Source of the DNA: Caenispirillum salinarum_A
Lineage (GTDB): Bacteria > Pseudomonadota > Alphaproteobacteria > Rhodospirillales > Rhodospirillaceae
Direction of reading: 5' to 3'
NCBI RefSeq assembly: GCF_044803115.1
Contig: NZ_CP085224.1
Location: 2,914,001-2,978,000 of the forward strand
Length of the DNA: 64,000 bases
Numbering within the stretch: the first letter of the stretch is position 1; each line of letters starts with the position of its first letter. The translations under genes were made by a program, and so were the position numbers. Below the pieces are notes generated by a model. That model had not been told where the DNA came from. It ran no database searches and saw only the letters and a program-made list of their open reading frames with translations. Shown piece by piece: positions 1-9,075 of the stretch.

Positions 1-233
1 CTGAAGTGGATGTAGCGCATCCAGCCCATCAGGTAGTTCTCGGTCGCCTCACCCGCCGTGGACGGCAGGGGCTCGGCGATGAAGTAGCCCGTGACCGCCA
101 GAACGGTCATGGCGAGCGCATTGATCCAGTGCCACAGACGCACCGGCGCCTCGTAGACGTAGATGCTCTGCTGCTTGGCGGCCAGGGCGTCGACTTCCTT
201 CAACGCCTCCCGGCTGGTGTACTGGCTGCTCAT
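1..233 (-). CDS. hupC: [NiFe]-hydrogenase b-type cytochrome subunit (partial, N-terminal part)
   Basis: Only the first 77 or so residues are in the window; the gene runs off the left edge. The visible part starts MSSQYTSREALKEV and continues into YVYEAPVRLWHWINALAM and the first membrane segment, ending near YLMGWMRYIHF. The RLWHW and YIHF stretches are typical of the HupC/HyaC di-heme cytochrome b that anchors the uptake hydrogenase and passes electrons to the quinone pool. The start at 233 has a GGGAGGGA ribosome site 7 bases upstream. It follows hupL by 28 bases, so hupS-hupL-hupC is one transcript. Maturation genes (hupD and others) would be expected beyond the left edge. Confidence 0.9.
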   Translation of the reverse strand, partial: MSSQYTSREALKEVDALAAKQQSIYVYEAPVRLWHWINALAMTVLAVTGYFIAEPLPSTAGEATENYLMGWMRYIHF

Positions 234-261
234 GGCGCGTCCCTCCCGGACCGGCGGCGCG

Positions 262-2058
262 TCAGCGCACGGTGACCTTGGTTTCCTGCCCGTCCGGGCT
301 CATGACGTGGGTGGAGCACGCCAGGCACGGGTCGAAGCTGTGGATGGTCCGCAGGATTTCCAGCGGCAGGTGCGGGTCGTGCATCTTGGTGTCGAGCAGC
401 GACGCCTCGTAGGCCCCGATGTTGCCCTGCGGGTCGCGCGGGCTGCCGTTCCAGGTGGTCGGCACCACCGCCTGATAGTTGGCGATCTTGCCGTTCTGGA
501 TATGGATCCAATGGCCCAGCGCGCCGCGCGGCGCCTCGGTGAAGCCCACACCCTTGACGTCCTTCGCCCAGGTTTCGGGCTTCCACTTCTGGGTGTTTGC
601 GGTCGAGGTGTCCCCGGCCTTGATGGTGGCCAGAAGCTTCTGGTGATAGTCTTTCAGCTTGTGGGCGGCCCACTGGCACTCCAGACCCCGCGCCGCCGTG
701 CGGCCGAGGGTGGAGAAAATGGCCTGAAGCGGCACGTTCAGGTCCGTAAGCAGCTTGTCCACCGGCTCCTTGAACTCGGGATTTCCCTGCGCGTAGCCGA
801 TGATGTAGCGCGCCAGCGGCCCCACCTCCATGGCGTGGCCCTTCCAGCGCGGCGCCTTCAGGAAGCTGTACTTGGCGGACTCGTCGAAGCTCTCGATCTT
901 CTCGCGCGTGCCCTTGAAGCCCGGACCCGGATCGAAGTTGACCTCGGTCACGCCGTCCCAGGGGTGCAGGCCCCTGTCCTCGTCCTCGTACGAATACCAG
1001 GAGTGGGTGACGAACTCCTGGATTTCCGACGGGTCGCGCAGATCGACCTCGTGGATCTTGGACAGGTCGCCGCCGACGATGGCGCCGCGCGGCAGATCCA
1101 GGCTGTCGGCGGAATAGTCGTTGGCGCGCGAGGGCATGTCGCCGTAGCTCATCACGTTCAGCGAGGCCAGGCCGCCGCCGATCGCACCCCAGTCCTTGTA
1201 GAAGGACGCAATGGCCTTGAGGTCGGGCAGGTAGACCTGTTCGGTGAACTGGATGCAGCGCTCGACGATGTCGCTGACGATGTTCAGGCGGTCCATGGTG
1301 ATGCCGCCTGTTCCGGCGCCCGTGCCGTTCAGGTTGATGGGCGCGGGAACGCCGCCCACCAGCCAGTTGGGGTGCGGGTTCTTGCCGCCGAAGATGGCGT
1401 GGATCTTCACGATCTCCTTCTGGAAATCGAGCGCCTCGATGTAGTGCGCCACCGCCATGAGGTTGGCTTCCGGCGGCAGCTTGTAGGCCGGGTGGCCCCA
1501 GTAGCCGTTCTTGAACGGACCGAGCTGCCCGCTGTCGACGAACTTCTTCAGGCGGCCTTGCAGGTCGCGGAAATAGCCGGGGCTGGAGAGCGGCCAGTCG
1601 GACAGGCTCTGCGCCAGTTCGCTGGTGGCCTTGGGGTCGGCCGACAGCGCCGAGACCACGTCCACCCAGTCCAGGGCGTGCAGGTGGTAGAAGTGCACCA
1701 GGTGGTCGTGCACGTACAGCGCCAGCTGCATCATGTTGCGGATGGTGTTGGCGTTCTCGGGCACCTCGATGCCGAGCGCGTCTTCGACCGCGCGCACGCT
1801 GGTCAGGGCGTGGGTGCCGGTGCAGACCCCGCAGATGCGCTGGACGAAGGCCCAGGCGTCGCGCGGGTCGCGGCCCTGGAGGATCAGCTCGATCCCGCGC
1901 CACATGGTGCCGGTGGACACGGCATTGCGGATCACGTTGTCGTCGTCGACGTTCACTTCCAGGCGCAGGTGGCCCTCGATGCGGGTCACCGGGTCCACCA
2001 CCACGCGGCGGCCGGAGGCGTCCAGGTTGGCGGCGTTGGGCGTCACCATGGTCGTCAT
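262..2058 (-). CDS. hupL: Uptake [NiFe]-hydrogenase large subunit (group 1)
   Basis: Catalytic subunit of a membrane-bound, periplasm-facing uptake hydrogenase, oxidising H2 at a Ni-Fe(CN)2CO site. The 598 residues are the usual length. The N-terminal nickel motif RICGVC is at residues 74-79 (Cys76, Cys79). The C-terminal motif DPCLACSTH is at 576-584 (Cys578, Cys581), followed by a 14-residue tail starting VMSPDGQ that the HupD-type protease removes after His584. RIEGHLRLEV near residue 27 is also typical. The start has GAGGAG 9 bases upstream. It lies 27 bases after hupS. It has no export signal of its own and is co-exported with the Tat-signalled small subunit (family knowledge). Confidence 0.97.
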   Translation of the reverse strand: MTTMVTPNAANLDASGRRVVVDPVTRIEGHLRLEVNVDDDNVIRNAVSTGTMWRGIELILQGRDPRDAWAFVQRICGVCTGTHALTSVRAVEDALGIEVPENANTIRNMMQLALYVHDHLVHFYHLHALDWVDVVSALSADPKATSELAQSLSDWPLSSPGYFRDLQGRLKKFVDSGQLGPFKNGYWGHPAYKLPPEANLMAVAHYIEALDFQKEIVKIHAIFGGKNPHPNWLVGGVPAPINLNGTGAGTGGITMDRLNIVSDIVERCIQFTEQVYLPDLKAIASFYKDWGAIGGGLASLNVMSYGDMPSRANDYSADSLDLPRGAIVGGDLSKIHEVDLRDPSEIQEFVTHSWYSYEDEDRGLHPWDGVTEVNFDPGPGFKGTREKIESFDESAKYSFLKAPRWKGHAMEVGPLARYIIGYAQGNPEFKEPVDKLLTDLNVPLQAIFSTLGRTAARGLECQWAAHKLKDYHQKLLATIKAGDTSTANTQKWKPETWAKDVKGVGFTEAPRGALGHWIHIQNGKIANYQAVVPTTWNGSPRDPQGNIGAYEASLLDTKMHDPHLPLEILRTIHSFDPCLACSTHVMSPDGQETKVTVR

Positions 2059-2085
2059 CTGTCTCTACTCCTCGGCGCCTGGACG

Positions 2086-3198
2086 TCAGGCCTGGTCGCT
2101 GCCGTCATGCGGCCGGCGGGTGTGGCTGTCGGGCTTCTGGATCACGCGCTTGACCGCGCTGGCGGCGGCATGGGCGGCGATGCCGACACCCACGGCACCG
2201 GCGGCGGCCATGCCGATCTCGTCGGCGTTGGCCTCCACGCCGAAGCCGTCGATATCCTCAAGCCGCGAATAAAAGCTGCCGCGATCCCAGAAATCCTCTT
2301 CCGAGCAGCCCAGGCAGCCGTGGCCGGAGCGGATCGGCCAGGACACACCGTCGTTCCACTGCACCGACGAACACGCGTTGTAGGTGGTCGGTCCCTTGCA
2401 GCCCATCTTGTAGAGGCAGTAGCCCTTGCGGGCGTTGTCGTCGTCCCAGCTTTCCACGAACTGGCCGGCGTCGAAGTGCGGCCGGCGGTAGCATTTGTCG
2501 TGGATGCGCTGGCTGTAGAACATCTTCGGCCGGCCCTGTCGGTCGAGCGCCGGCATCTGGTCGAAGGTGAGCATGTAGGTCAGCACGCCCGTCATCACCT
2601 CGGCGATGGGCGGGCAACCCGGCACCTTGATGACCGGCTTGTCGGTGATGACCTTGTGGATGGGCGTCGCCTGCGTCGGGTTCGGCTTGGCCGCCTGCAC
2701 GCACCCCCACGAGGCGCAGGAGCCCCAGGCGATGACGGCGCTGGCACCCGACGCCATGCGCTTGAGCTTGTTGACGAAGGGCTCGCCGCCGGGAATGCAG
2801 AACATGCCGTCTTCGGCCAGCGGCGGGTTGCCCTCCACCGCCAGGATGTAGTTGCCCCGGTGGGCCTCCAGCGTCTCTTCCAGGATCGCTTCCGCCTGGT
2901 GGCCCGCCGCCGCCATGATCGTGTCGTCGTAGTCCAGCGAGATCATGGACAGCAGCACGTCGGACACCAGCGGATGGGCCGAGCGAATGAAGCTCTCCGT
3001 GCAGCAGGTGCACTCCAGGCCGTGCAGCCAGATGACCGGGATGCGCGGCTTGGTCTCCATGGCGTGCGCCATCTGCGACGCCGCCGCCGGCCCCAGGCCC
3101 AGGCTGGCCGCCGTGAGGCTGCAGAACTTCAGAAAGCTGCGACGCGAGACGCCGCGGCGTCGGATGACGTCGTAGAACGTCTCCAGCCCCTGGGACAT
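2086..3198 (-). CDS. hupS: Uptake [NiFe]-hydrogenase small subunit, Tat-exported
   Basis: Electron-transfer subunit with three Fe-S clusters. The chosen start (370 aa) has GGGAGAGGGA just upstream and gives MSQGLETFYDVIRRRGVSRR. The in-frame extension to 3276 has no ribosome site and would push the Tat signal away from the N-terminus. The twin-arginine motif SRRSFLKFC is near residues 18-26, followed by a hydrophobic run ending AHA, a plausible cleavage site. Cluster ligands include LECTCCTES for the proximal cluster and the C-terminal CYLYKMGCKGP-like and GCLGCSEEDFWD segments. An Ala/Gly-rich hydrophobic C-terminus (AAAGAVGVGIAAHAAAS) is the expected membrane anchor. First gene of hupSLC. 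Confidence 0.96.
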   Translation of the reverse strand: MSQGLETFYDVIRRRGVSRRSFLKFCSLTAASLGLGPAAASQMAHAMETKPRIPVIWLHGLECTCCTESFIRSAHPLVSDVLLSMISLDYDDTIMAAAGHQAEAILEETLEAHRGNYILAVEGNPPLAEDGMFCIPGGEPFVNKLKRMASGASAVIAWGSCASWGCVQAAKPNPTQATPIHKVITDKPVIKVPGCPPIAEVMTGVLTYMLTFDQMPALDRQGRPKMFYSQRIHDKCYRRPHFDAGQFVESWDDDNARKGYCLYKMGCKGPTTYNACSSVQWNDGVSWPIRSGHGCLGCSEEDFWDRGSFYSRLEDIDGFGVEANADEIGMAAAGAVGVGIAAHAAASAVKRVIQKPDSHTRRPHDGSDQA

Positions 3199-3621
3199 GG
3201 TTCCCTCTCCCAACCTTGAACGATAAGCCGCTTTGCGTTTCATCAATTCCAGAACGGCTTTAGGGCTTCTTAGCATCTCCGGTTGTTCTACGCAAAAATT
3301 TTGTGAAATCCCCTAGCGGCCGACTCGGGCTTTTACCCATTAAGCCAAGGTGGTAGCTACCCGGAGGGGTTGGTCGTAAAATCCGCTTTGAAGTTCGGGA
3401 ATATCAGAGGCTTGCCGTTCCGCAGCGCGAAATCAAACCGCCCCCTACGTGATTTTTTGGCTGAACCCCTTGAAAATTCCTGGAACGGCTGCGGCCTGAT
3501 CGGTATCTTGCGCCGCAACAAAAACCGTGGGCCATGACGCAATGGCATGGCGAGGATGCTCAGCCATGCGCAGGGCACATGACAACCGCGTTTGTCTTCA
3601 CCGAGACAAGGGGGCCTCCAT
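3199..3621. other. Divergent intergenic region hupS / DUF485-actP
   Basis: This 423-base stretch has no credible gene; the 123-codon minus frame inside it has no ribosome site or recognisable sequence. It must hold the hupSLC promoter (leftward) and the DUF485-actP promoter (rightward). A perfect 10-base palindrome GGTAGCTACC is at 3352-3361. A run of A and T near 3290-3310 marks the most AT-rich part. No convincing -24/-12 (sigma-54) pair was found by eye on either strand. Confidence 0.5.
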
Positions 3622-3930
3622 ATGAGCGCTAGCATCCATGAAAAGGTAAGGCGGAACCCGAAGTTCCAGGAGTTGTGCCGCAAGCGCAGCACGTTTGCCT
3701 GGACTCTCGCCGCTGTCATGCTTGCCATCTACTACGGTTTCATCCTCGTGATCGCGTTCGCGCCGGCCTCGCTGGGCGCACCGCTGTGGGAAGGTGCCAC
3801 GACGACGGTCGGCTTTCCCATCGGGATCGCCATCATCGTCTCCGCCTTCCTGCTGACCGGCATCTACGTCAAGCGCGCCAACGGCGAGTTTGACGAGTTG
3901 ACCCGCCAGATCATCGAGGAGTCGAAGTAA
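3622..3930 (+). CDS. DUF485 small membrane protein (YjcH-like), ActP partner
   Basis: A 102-residue protein with the DUF485 pattern: a short charged N-terminus (HEKVRRNPKFQELCRKRS) and two membrane segments (about residues 24-46 and 58-80) around a short loop, ending in a charged tail. The start is set by AAGGGGG about 7 bases upstream; the ATG 30 bases earlier lacks a site. The stop is directly followed by the actP ATG, so the two are co-translated. DUF485 proteins are nearly always encoded directly before ActP-type acetate/solute symporters; their molecular role is not settled. Confidence 0.9.
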   Translation: MSASIHEKVRRNPKFQELCRKRSTFAWTLAAVMLAIYYGFILVIAFAPASLGAPLWEGATTTVGFPIGIAIIVSAFLLTGIYVKRANGEFDELTRQIIEESK

Positions 3931-5607
3931 ATGCAGCCGATCACCACCCGCGTTCTTGCGGCGGCGGCCGGCGTGTCGGCCCTCGCCCTGCCCGCGCTGG
4001 CGCATGCCGCCGGGGCGCTGGAGGGCGAGGTCATCCAGCGCGAGACGAACGTCACCGCCATCATCATGTTCTTCATTTTCGTCGTGGCGACCATGGGCAT
4101 CACCTACTGGGCCGCCCGGCAGACGAAAAGCGCCAAGGACTTTTACGCCGCCGGCGGCGGCATCACCGGCTTCCAGAACGGCATGGCGATCGCCGGCGAC
4201 TATATGTCCGCCGCCTCGTTCCTGGGCATTTCGGCGCTGGTCTTCGCGTCGGGTTTCGACGGGCTGATCTATTCCATCGGCTTCCTGGTGGGCTGGCCGG
4301 TCATCCTCTTCCTGGTCGCCGAACGCCTGCGCAACCTCGGCAAGTTCACCTTCGCCGACGTCGCCAGCTTCCGCCTTGAGCAGAAGCCGATCCGCATCCT
4401 GGCCGCCTCCGGCACGCTCACCGTCGTCGCGCTCTACCTGATCGCGCAGATGGTCGGCGCCGGCAAGCTGATCCAGATCCTGTTCGGCCTAGACTACATG
4501 ATCGCCGTGTTCATCGTCGGTGCGCTGATGATCACCTACGTGATGTTCGGCGGCATGCTCGCCACCACCTGGGTGCAGATCATCAAGGCGATCCTGCTGC
4601 TGTCGGGCGCGACCTTCATGGCCGTCATGGTCATGTGGAACTACGGCTTCAGCTTCGAGAACCTGTTCACCGCCGCCACCGAGGTCCATGACAAGGGCAT
4701 GGCCATCATGGCGCCGGGCGGACTGGTCTCGAACCCCATCGACGCCATCTCGCTGGGCCTGGCGCTCATGTTCGGCACCGCGGGCCTGCCGCACATTTTG
4801 ATGCGCTTCTTCACGGTCGGCGACGCCAAGGAGGCCCGCAAGTCGGTCTTCTACGCCACCGGCTTCATCGGCTACTTCTACATCCTGACCTTCGTCATCG
4901 GTTTCGGCGCCATCGTCCTGGTGCTGGGCAAGCCGGAGTTCATGGACGGCGTCGGCGGCCTGATCGGCGGCGACAACATGGCGGCCATCCACCTGGCCGA
5001 AGCCGTGGGCGGCGACCTCTTCCTGGGCTTCATCTCGGCCGTGGCCTTCGCCACCATCCTGGCGGTGGTCGCGGGCCTGACGCTGGCCGGCGCCTCGGCG
5101 GTGTCGCACGACCTGTACGCCAGCGTGTTCCGCAAGGGCCGCTGCACCGAGCAGCAGGAGATCCGCGTCTCCAAGATCACCACCGTGTGCCTTGGCGTCG
5201 TCGCGATCATCCTGGGCATCGCGTTCGAGAAGCAGAACATCGCCTTCATGGTCGGTCTCGCCTTCGCCATTGCGGCGTCCGTGAACTTCCCGATCCTGTT
5301 CCTGTCCATGTTCTGGAAGGGCCTGACCACCAAGGGCGCCCTGTACGGCGGTTTCATCGGCCTGGTCGTGGCCGTGTCGCTGGTGATCCTGGGTCCGACG
5401 GTGTGGGTTGCCATCTTCGGCTTCGAAGAGGCCATCTATCCCTCCAAGTACCCGGCCCTGTGGTCGATCTCGGCCGCCTTCCTTTCGACGTTCCTCATCT
5501 CCAAGATGGACCAGTCCGAGGGCGGCAAGAACGAGGCGATCCTGTTCGAGGACCAGTACGTCCGGTCGCAGACGGGCATCGGTGCCGAGGGCGCTTCGTC
5601 CCACTGA
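3931..5607 (+). CDS. actP: Cation/acetate symporter, ActP-type sodium:solute symporter
   Basis: A 558-residue SSS-family permease, probably taking up acetate or another short monocarboxylate with Na+. It starts with a signal-peptide-like segment (ALALPALAHAAGALEGE), as ActP proteins do, followed by about 13 membrane segments. Family stretches include AARQTKSAKDFYAAGGGI, GDYMSAASFLGISAL and SAVAFATILAVVAGL. The ATG follows the DUF485 stop without a gap. A strong terminator lies after it, so DUF485-actP is a two-gene unit. The substrate is inferred from family and partner, not shown by sequence. Confidence 0.92.
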   Translation: MQPITTRVLAAAAGVSALALPALAHAAGALEGEVIQRETNVTAIIMFFIFVVATMGITYWAARQTKSAKDFYAAGGGITGFQNGMAIAGDYMSAASFLGISALVFASGFDGLIYSIGFLVGWPVILFLVAERLRNLGKFTFADVASFRLEQKPIRILAASGTLTVVALYLIAQMVGAGKLIQILFGLDYMIAVFIVGALMITYVMFGGMLATTWVQIIKAILLLSGATFMAVMVMWNYGFSFENLFTAATEVHDKGMAIMAPGGLVSNPIDAISLGLALMFGTAGLPHILMRFFTVGDAKEARKSVFYATGFIGYFYILTFVIGFGAIVLVLGKPEFMDGVGGLIGGDNMAAIHLAEAVGGDLFLGFISAVAFATILAVVAGLTLAGASAVSHDLYASVFRKGRCTEQQEIRVSKITTVCLGVVAIILGIAFEKQNIAFMVGLAFAIAASVNFPILFLSMFWKGLTTKGALYGGFIGLVVAVSLVILGPTVWVAIFGFEEAIYPSKYPALWSISAAFLSTFLISKMDQSEGGKNEAILFEDQYVRSQTGIGAEGASSH

Positions 5608-5672
5608 TCGGGTGGTCCGGGCGGTCAGCGGTCATGCGCCTTCCCGCCCCGGACCAACCGCATATCCCTTCC

Positions 5673-5709
5673 GCCCCGGACGGCCCTATGCCGTCCGGGG
5701 CATTTTTTT
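5673..5709 (+). terminator. Rho-independent terminator after actP
   Basis: Perfect 12-bp stem GCCCCGGACGGC / GCCGTCCGGGGC (5673-5684 with 5690-5701), loop CCTAT, followed by A and seven T. It separates actP from the DUF294 gene. Confidence 0.93.
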
Positions 5710-5791
5710 GCCGCCGCGTTCGTGGTGAAATCTCAGCGGCTCGCGCATAATCGCGGCGCCACAGGCCAGTGACGAGGGACACGCCCCACCC

Positions 5792-7624
5792 ATGCCCAAG
5801 ATGTTCGACTTCACCGTGCCGCCTTTCGACCGCCTGCGCCCGCCCGAGCGCGAGGCCGTGATCGACGCTCTGGACATCGCCTACTTCCGCAGCGGCGACG
5901 TCATCATTCCCGCCGACCAGAAGCCGGACCATCTTTACGTCGTCATCAAGGGCCATGCGGTCGAGCGCGACCCCGACGAAGAGATCGTCAACACCTTCTC
6001 CGCCAAGGATGCCTTCGACACCATGGCGCTCATCAAGGACGAGGCGCCCGCCAACCGGTTCGAAGCGGCGGAGGAAGTCATCGCCTACATGCTGCCGCGC
6101 AAGGTTTTCCTGACGCTGGTGGGCGACAACGCGGACTTCGAGCGCTTCTATTTCCAGTCTCTGACGGAGCGGCTGGAGGCCCAGGCGCAACTGGCGTCCA
6201 ACCGCGGCATGGCGTCGTTCATGATCGCGCGGGTCGACGAGGCATACCTGCACCCGCCCATCACCGCGCCGGCCACCCTGACCCTGCGCGAGGCCGCCCG
6301 CCTGATGAAGCAGAAGCGGGCGACCAGCCTGCTGGTCACCGGCTTCGACGGCCGGCTCGGTGTGCTGTCGGGCACCGACATCCGCGAGGCGGTGCTCATC
6401 GACGAGCAGCCGCTGGACATGCGCATCGGCGACGTGGCCACCTTCGACATCCACACCATCGACGCCGAGGACTTCCTGTTCAACGCTCAGATCCTCATGA
6501 CCCGGCACGGCGTCAAGCGCCTGCCGGTGATGAAGGACGGCCGCGTTCACGGCGTGCTGGAGTTGATCGACCTCTTGTCGTTCATGTCGAGCCACAGCCA
6601 TCTGGTGACCACCCAGGTCGACCGCGCCCAGACCATCGAGGACCTGCGCCGGGCCGCCGATGGCATGGTGCCGCTGGTCACCGCCCTGCACGGATCGGGC
6701 GTGAAGATCCGCCACGTCACTGAACTGGTGACGGCGCTCAACCGCAAGATCTTCGCCAAGCTGTTCGAGTTCCTGGCCCCACCGCCGATCCGCGACCACG
6801 CCTGCCTGATCGTCATGGGGTCGGAAGGGCGCGGCGAGCAGATCCTGCGCACCGACCAGGACAATGCCCTGATCCTGCGCGACGGCCACGGCATCCGGCC
6901 GGAGCTGATCGCCGGTTTCTGCGGCAACTTCAACCGCGCGCTGCTGGCCTTCGACTACCCGCCCTGCAAGGGCAACATGATGGTCACCAACCCCGAGTGG
7001 GTGCGCACCGTCAGCGAGTACGAAGACGCCCTGCACCGCTGGATCAACGTCCCCAGCGAGTTCGGCCACCTGAACCTGGCCGCCTTCACCGACAGCGCCT
7101 ATGTGGCCGGCGAGCCGGCCCTGCTGGCGCAAATCCGCGACAGCCTGTTCCGGCGCCTGACCGACAACCAGGCGTTCTTCAGCTTTTTCGCGCGGCCCGT
7201 CACCATGTTCGACACTCCCATCGGCATGTTCCACCAGCTGCTCACCGATCGCCACGCCCAGGCCGGCGAGTTGGACATCAAGAAGGGCGGCATCTTCCCC
7301 ATCGTCCACGGCATCCGCACCATGGCGCTGGAGAAGCACGTTCAGGACACCAACACCTTCCAGCGCATCGAGGAACTGGCGCGGATCGGCGAGCTGGAGC
7401 GCGAGTTCGCCCAAAACCTCTCGGACGCCCTCGCCTTCCTGCTGGACCTGCGCCTCAAGGGCCGGCTGGAGCGTCAGGCCGTGGGGGCCGAAGACGGCGA
7501 TAATTTCATCCAGACCCGCGGCCTGCATAAACTCCAGCGCGACGTGTTGAAGGACAGCCTGCTGATCGTCAAGGAGTTCAAGGCCAAGGTCTCGCACCGC
7601 TACAAGCTGGCGGCCTTCTCATGA
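5792..7624 (+). CDS. cNMP-binding / CBS-pair / DUF294 nucleotidyltransferase-like protein
   Basis: A 610-residue signalling protein. A cyclic-nucleotide-binding-like fold occupies about residues 1-140, a CBS pair about 155-270 (TLREAARLMKQKRATSLLVT and a second repeat ending MKDGRVHGVLELIDL), then the DUF294 nucleotidyltransferase-like domain with MGSEGRGEQILRTDQDNAL near 342-360, and the DUF294 C-terminal domain. GSEGR and TDQDN are the GlnB-uridylyltransferase/GlnD-like catalytic signature. Such proteins are usually linked to acetate permease and acs genes and are thought to modulate acetate metabolism; the substrate is unknown. The stop overlaps the next start (ATGA), so it is coupled to the exonuclease. 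Confidence 0.9.
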   Translation: MPKMFDFTVPPFDRLRPPEREAVIDALDIAYFRSGDVIIPADQKPDHLYVVIKGHAVERDPDEEIVNTFSAKDAFDTMALIKDEAPANRFEAAEEVIAYMLPRKVFLTLVGDNADFERFYFQSLTERLEAQAQLASNRGMASFMIARVDEAYLHPPITAPATLTLREAARLMKQKRATSLLVTGFDGRLGVLSGTDIREAVLIDEQPLDMRIGDVATFDIHTIDAEDFLFNAQILMTRHGVKRLPVMKDGRVHGVLELIDLLSFMSSHSHLVTTQVDRAQTIEDLRRAADGMVPLVTALHGSGVKIRHVTELVTALNRKIFAKLFEFLAPPPIRDHACLIVMGSEGRGEQILRTDQDNALILRDGHGIRPELIAGFCGNFNRALLAFDYPPCKGNMMVTNPEWVRTVSEYEDALHRWINVPSEFGHLNLAAFTDSAYVAGEPALLAQIRDSLFRRLTDNQAFFSFFARPVTMFDTPIGMFHQLLTDRHAQAGELDIKKGGIFPIVHGIRTMALEKHVQDTNTFQRIEELARIGELEREFAQNLSDALAFLLDLRLKGRLERQAVGAEDGDNFIQTRGLHKLQRDVLKDSLLIVKEFKAKVSHRYKLAAFS

Positions 7625-8262
7625 ACGTCATCCTGCACGGCATGAAGCGCGCCCTGAGCCGCCGGCGGCTGAAGGACCCGGACTACGCCTTCCTGTTTGA
7701 ACCCGACGACAGCGGCGAGGCGGTGTGCTTCGATTGCGAGACCTCGGGCCTGGACCCGGCGACGGCGGAACTGCTGTCCATCGGCGCGGTGAAGATCAAG
7801 GGCAACCGCATCCTCACCAGCGACCGGCTGGAACTGACCATCAAGCCCGAGCGCGCGGTGCCCGCCGACGCCATCAAGGTCAACCACCTGCGCGAGATGG
7901 ACGTCGCCGGGGGCCTGCCGGTGCGTGACGCGCTGGATACCTTCCTGCGCTTCGTCGGCGGACGCCCGCTGGTGGGCTACTACCTGGAATTCGACGTGGC
8001 CATGGTCAACAAATATCTGCGGCCATGGCTGGGCGTCGGCCTGCCCAACCGGCAGACGGACGTTTCGGCCATGTACTACGACCGCAAGATCAAACGCGCG
8101 GGCTCGCACGATTACACCGGCACCGTTGACCTGCGCTTTGCCAGCATCATGAAGGACCTGGGCCTGCCAGAGCGCGGGGCGCACGACGCCTTCAACGACG
8201 CCCTCATGACCGCCCTGATCTATGTGAAGCTGGTGGAAGAGGCGCGTCCGCGTCTGGACTGA
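7621..8262 (+). CDS. DnaQ-like DEDDh 3'-5' exonuclease
   Basis: A 213-residue exonuclease of the DnaQ/epsilon-like superfamily. Exo I is CFDCETSGLDP with Asp38 and Glu40. A conserved Asp follows in LEFDVAMVNKYLR, and Exo III is AHDAFNDAL with His188 and Asp193, the DEDDh arrangement. It starts within the stop of the DUF294 gene (ATGA overlap), a pairing that recurs in proteobacteria. The role in acetate metabolism, if any, is unexplained. Too short and unlike DnaQ at the C-terminus to be the polymerase III proofreading subunit. Confidence 0.9.
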   Translation: MNVILHGMKRALSRRRLKDPDYAFLFEPDDSGEAVCFDCETSGLDPATAELLSIGAVKIKGNRILTSDRLELTIKPERAVPADAIKVNHLREMDVAGGLPVRDALDTFLRFVGGRPLVGYYLEFDVAMVNKYLRPWLGVGLPNRQTDVSAMYYDRKIKRAGSHDYTGTVDLRFASIMKDLGLPERGAHDAFNDALMTALIYVKLVEEARPRLD

Positions 8263-8279
8263 CGGACGGGCCCCGTCCG
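8263..8279. terminator. Possible terminator between convergent genes
   Basis: CGGACGGG / CCCGTCCG inverted repeat separated by one base, so it would fold with a slightly shorter stem. It sits between the converging exonuclease and TIGR02444 stops. There is no T tract on either side, so termination activity is uncertain. Confidence 0.35.
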
Positions 8280-8281
8280 CC

Positions 8282-8824
8282 TCAGCGCTCCGCCAGGGCG
8301 GCGCGCACCAGGGCCTCCAGCGCCTCTTCCTCGCCGGCCATGGGCGCGCCCGGCAGCGTCGACAGATAGGCCCGCAGCCCCGTCTCGGCCGCCAGGCGCC
8401 GGGTTTCCGCCGGCGCCGTGGCGTCGGGCGCCGCGTCATCCACCAGCCCGGCCAGCGCCATCTGCTCGGCCTGCTCGCACGCCAGTTCCGTCTCCTTCAG
8501 GCGCGGGTAGAGGCCCCCCATGCCCTTCACCGCCTTGCGGGCCCGCCGCACCGGGCCAACGACGGCCGCCTGCCAGTCGCGCGACACCGTTGCCGCCCGG
8601 GACAACAGGGCGTCCGACACATCGTGCCCCGTTGCCGTCCGCCACAGCAGGAACAGCAGCAGGTTGACGTCCGCGCCGCGGCGGTTCTGCAGGGCCAGCG
8701 CCGCCTCGGCCACACCGGCACGGCCATAGACCGACAGCGAAAAGCGCCAGAACGGATGGGCCGCCGCCTCCTCGGGCGTGAGGACGGGCGGGGCTGGCGG
8801 CCGGGGCGAAACGTCGTCGGTCAT
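8282..8824 (-). CDS. TIGR02444 family protein
   Basis: A 180-residue protein matching the TIGR02444/DUF2390 pattern: HPFWRFSLSVYGRAGVAEAALALQNRRGADVNLLLFLLW near residues 23-60, then SRAATVSRDWQAAVVGPVRRARKAVKG and YPRLKETELACEQAEQMAL. Proteins of this family are short, mostly helical and cytosolic; the function is unknown. Pro-rich N-terminus. The gene converges on the exonuclease with a 19-base gap. The start has GGAGGACCC just upstream. Confidence 0.85.
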   Translation of the reverse strand: MTDDVSPRPPAPPVLTPEEAAAHPFWRFSLSVYGRAGVAEAALALQNRRGADVNLLLFLLWRTATGHDVSDALLSRAATVSRDWQAAVVGPVRRARKAVKGMGGLYPRLKETELACEQAEQMALAGLVDDAAPDATAPAETRRLAAETGLRAYLSTLPGAPMAGEEEALEALVRAALAER

Positions 8825-8980
8825 GGGTCCTCCATAGGGTGATGGACCTGATGCAAACGCGCCGCGCGCCGATTCGCAACCCCCAACGCGCGCACCTGCG
8901 CATTGCCTGCCGCACGCCGTCGACCGTCGGCATGGTCAAGCGCCGCTGCGCACCTCCTGGTTTCCCTTGCGTCCTTTACA

Positions 8981-8994
8981 TGACGAAAACGTCA
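8981..8994. promoter_or_regulatory. TGACG-N4-CGTCA operator-like dyad, distal to fadL
   Basis: TGACGAAAACGTCA: the same two half-sites with the same 4-base spacer as the fully palindromic sites at 9076 and 12527. It lies about 200 bases before fadL and 157 bases from the TIGR02444 start. Likely a second binding site for the MerR-type regulator encoded at 12595 (inference). Confidence 0.6.
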
Positions 8995-9075
8995 TGCCGC
9001 ACCGCACCTTAAAGTTCGATTTGTAGCCCTCTTCAAATGCGCCATTATCAACGGCGAAGAGCCCTCGCGGTAGGG

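Noticed and set aside
163..3219. 1018-codon plus-strand open frame opposite hupSL
   Set aside because: Shadow of highly GC-rich genes on the other strand; Val/Gly/Arg/His-rich translation without any family feature or ribosome site.
3233..3246. TTGCG-N4-ATCAA, an FNR/FixK-like box before hupS
   Set aside because: Two of ten key positions mismatch, and the centre is only about 41 bases from the hupS start codon, leaving no room for a leader.
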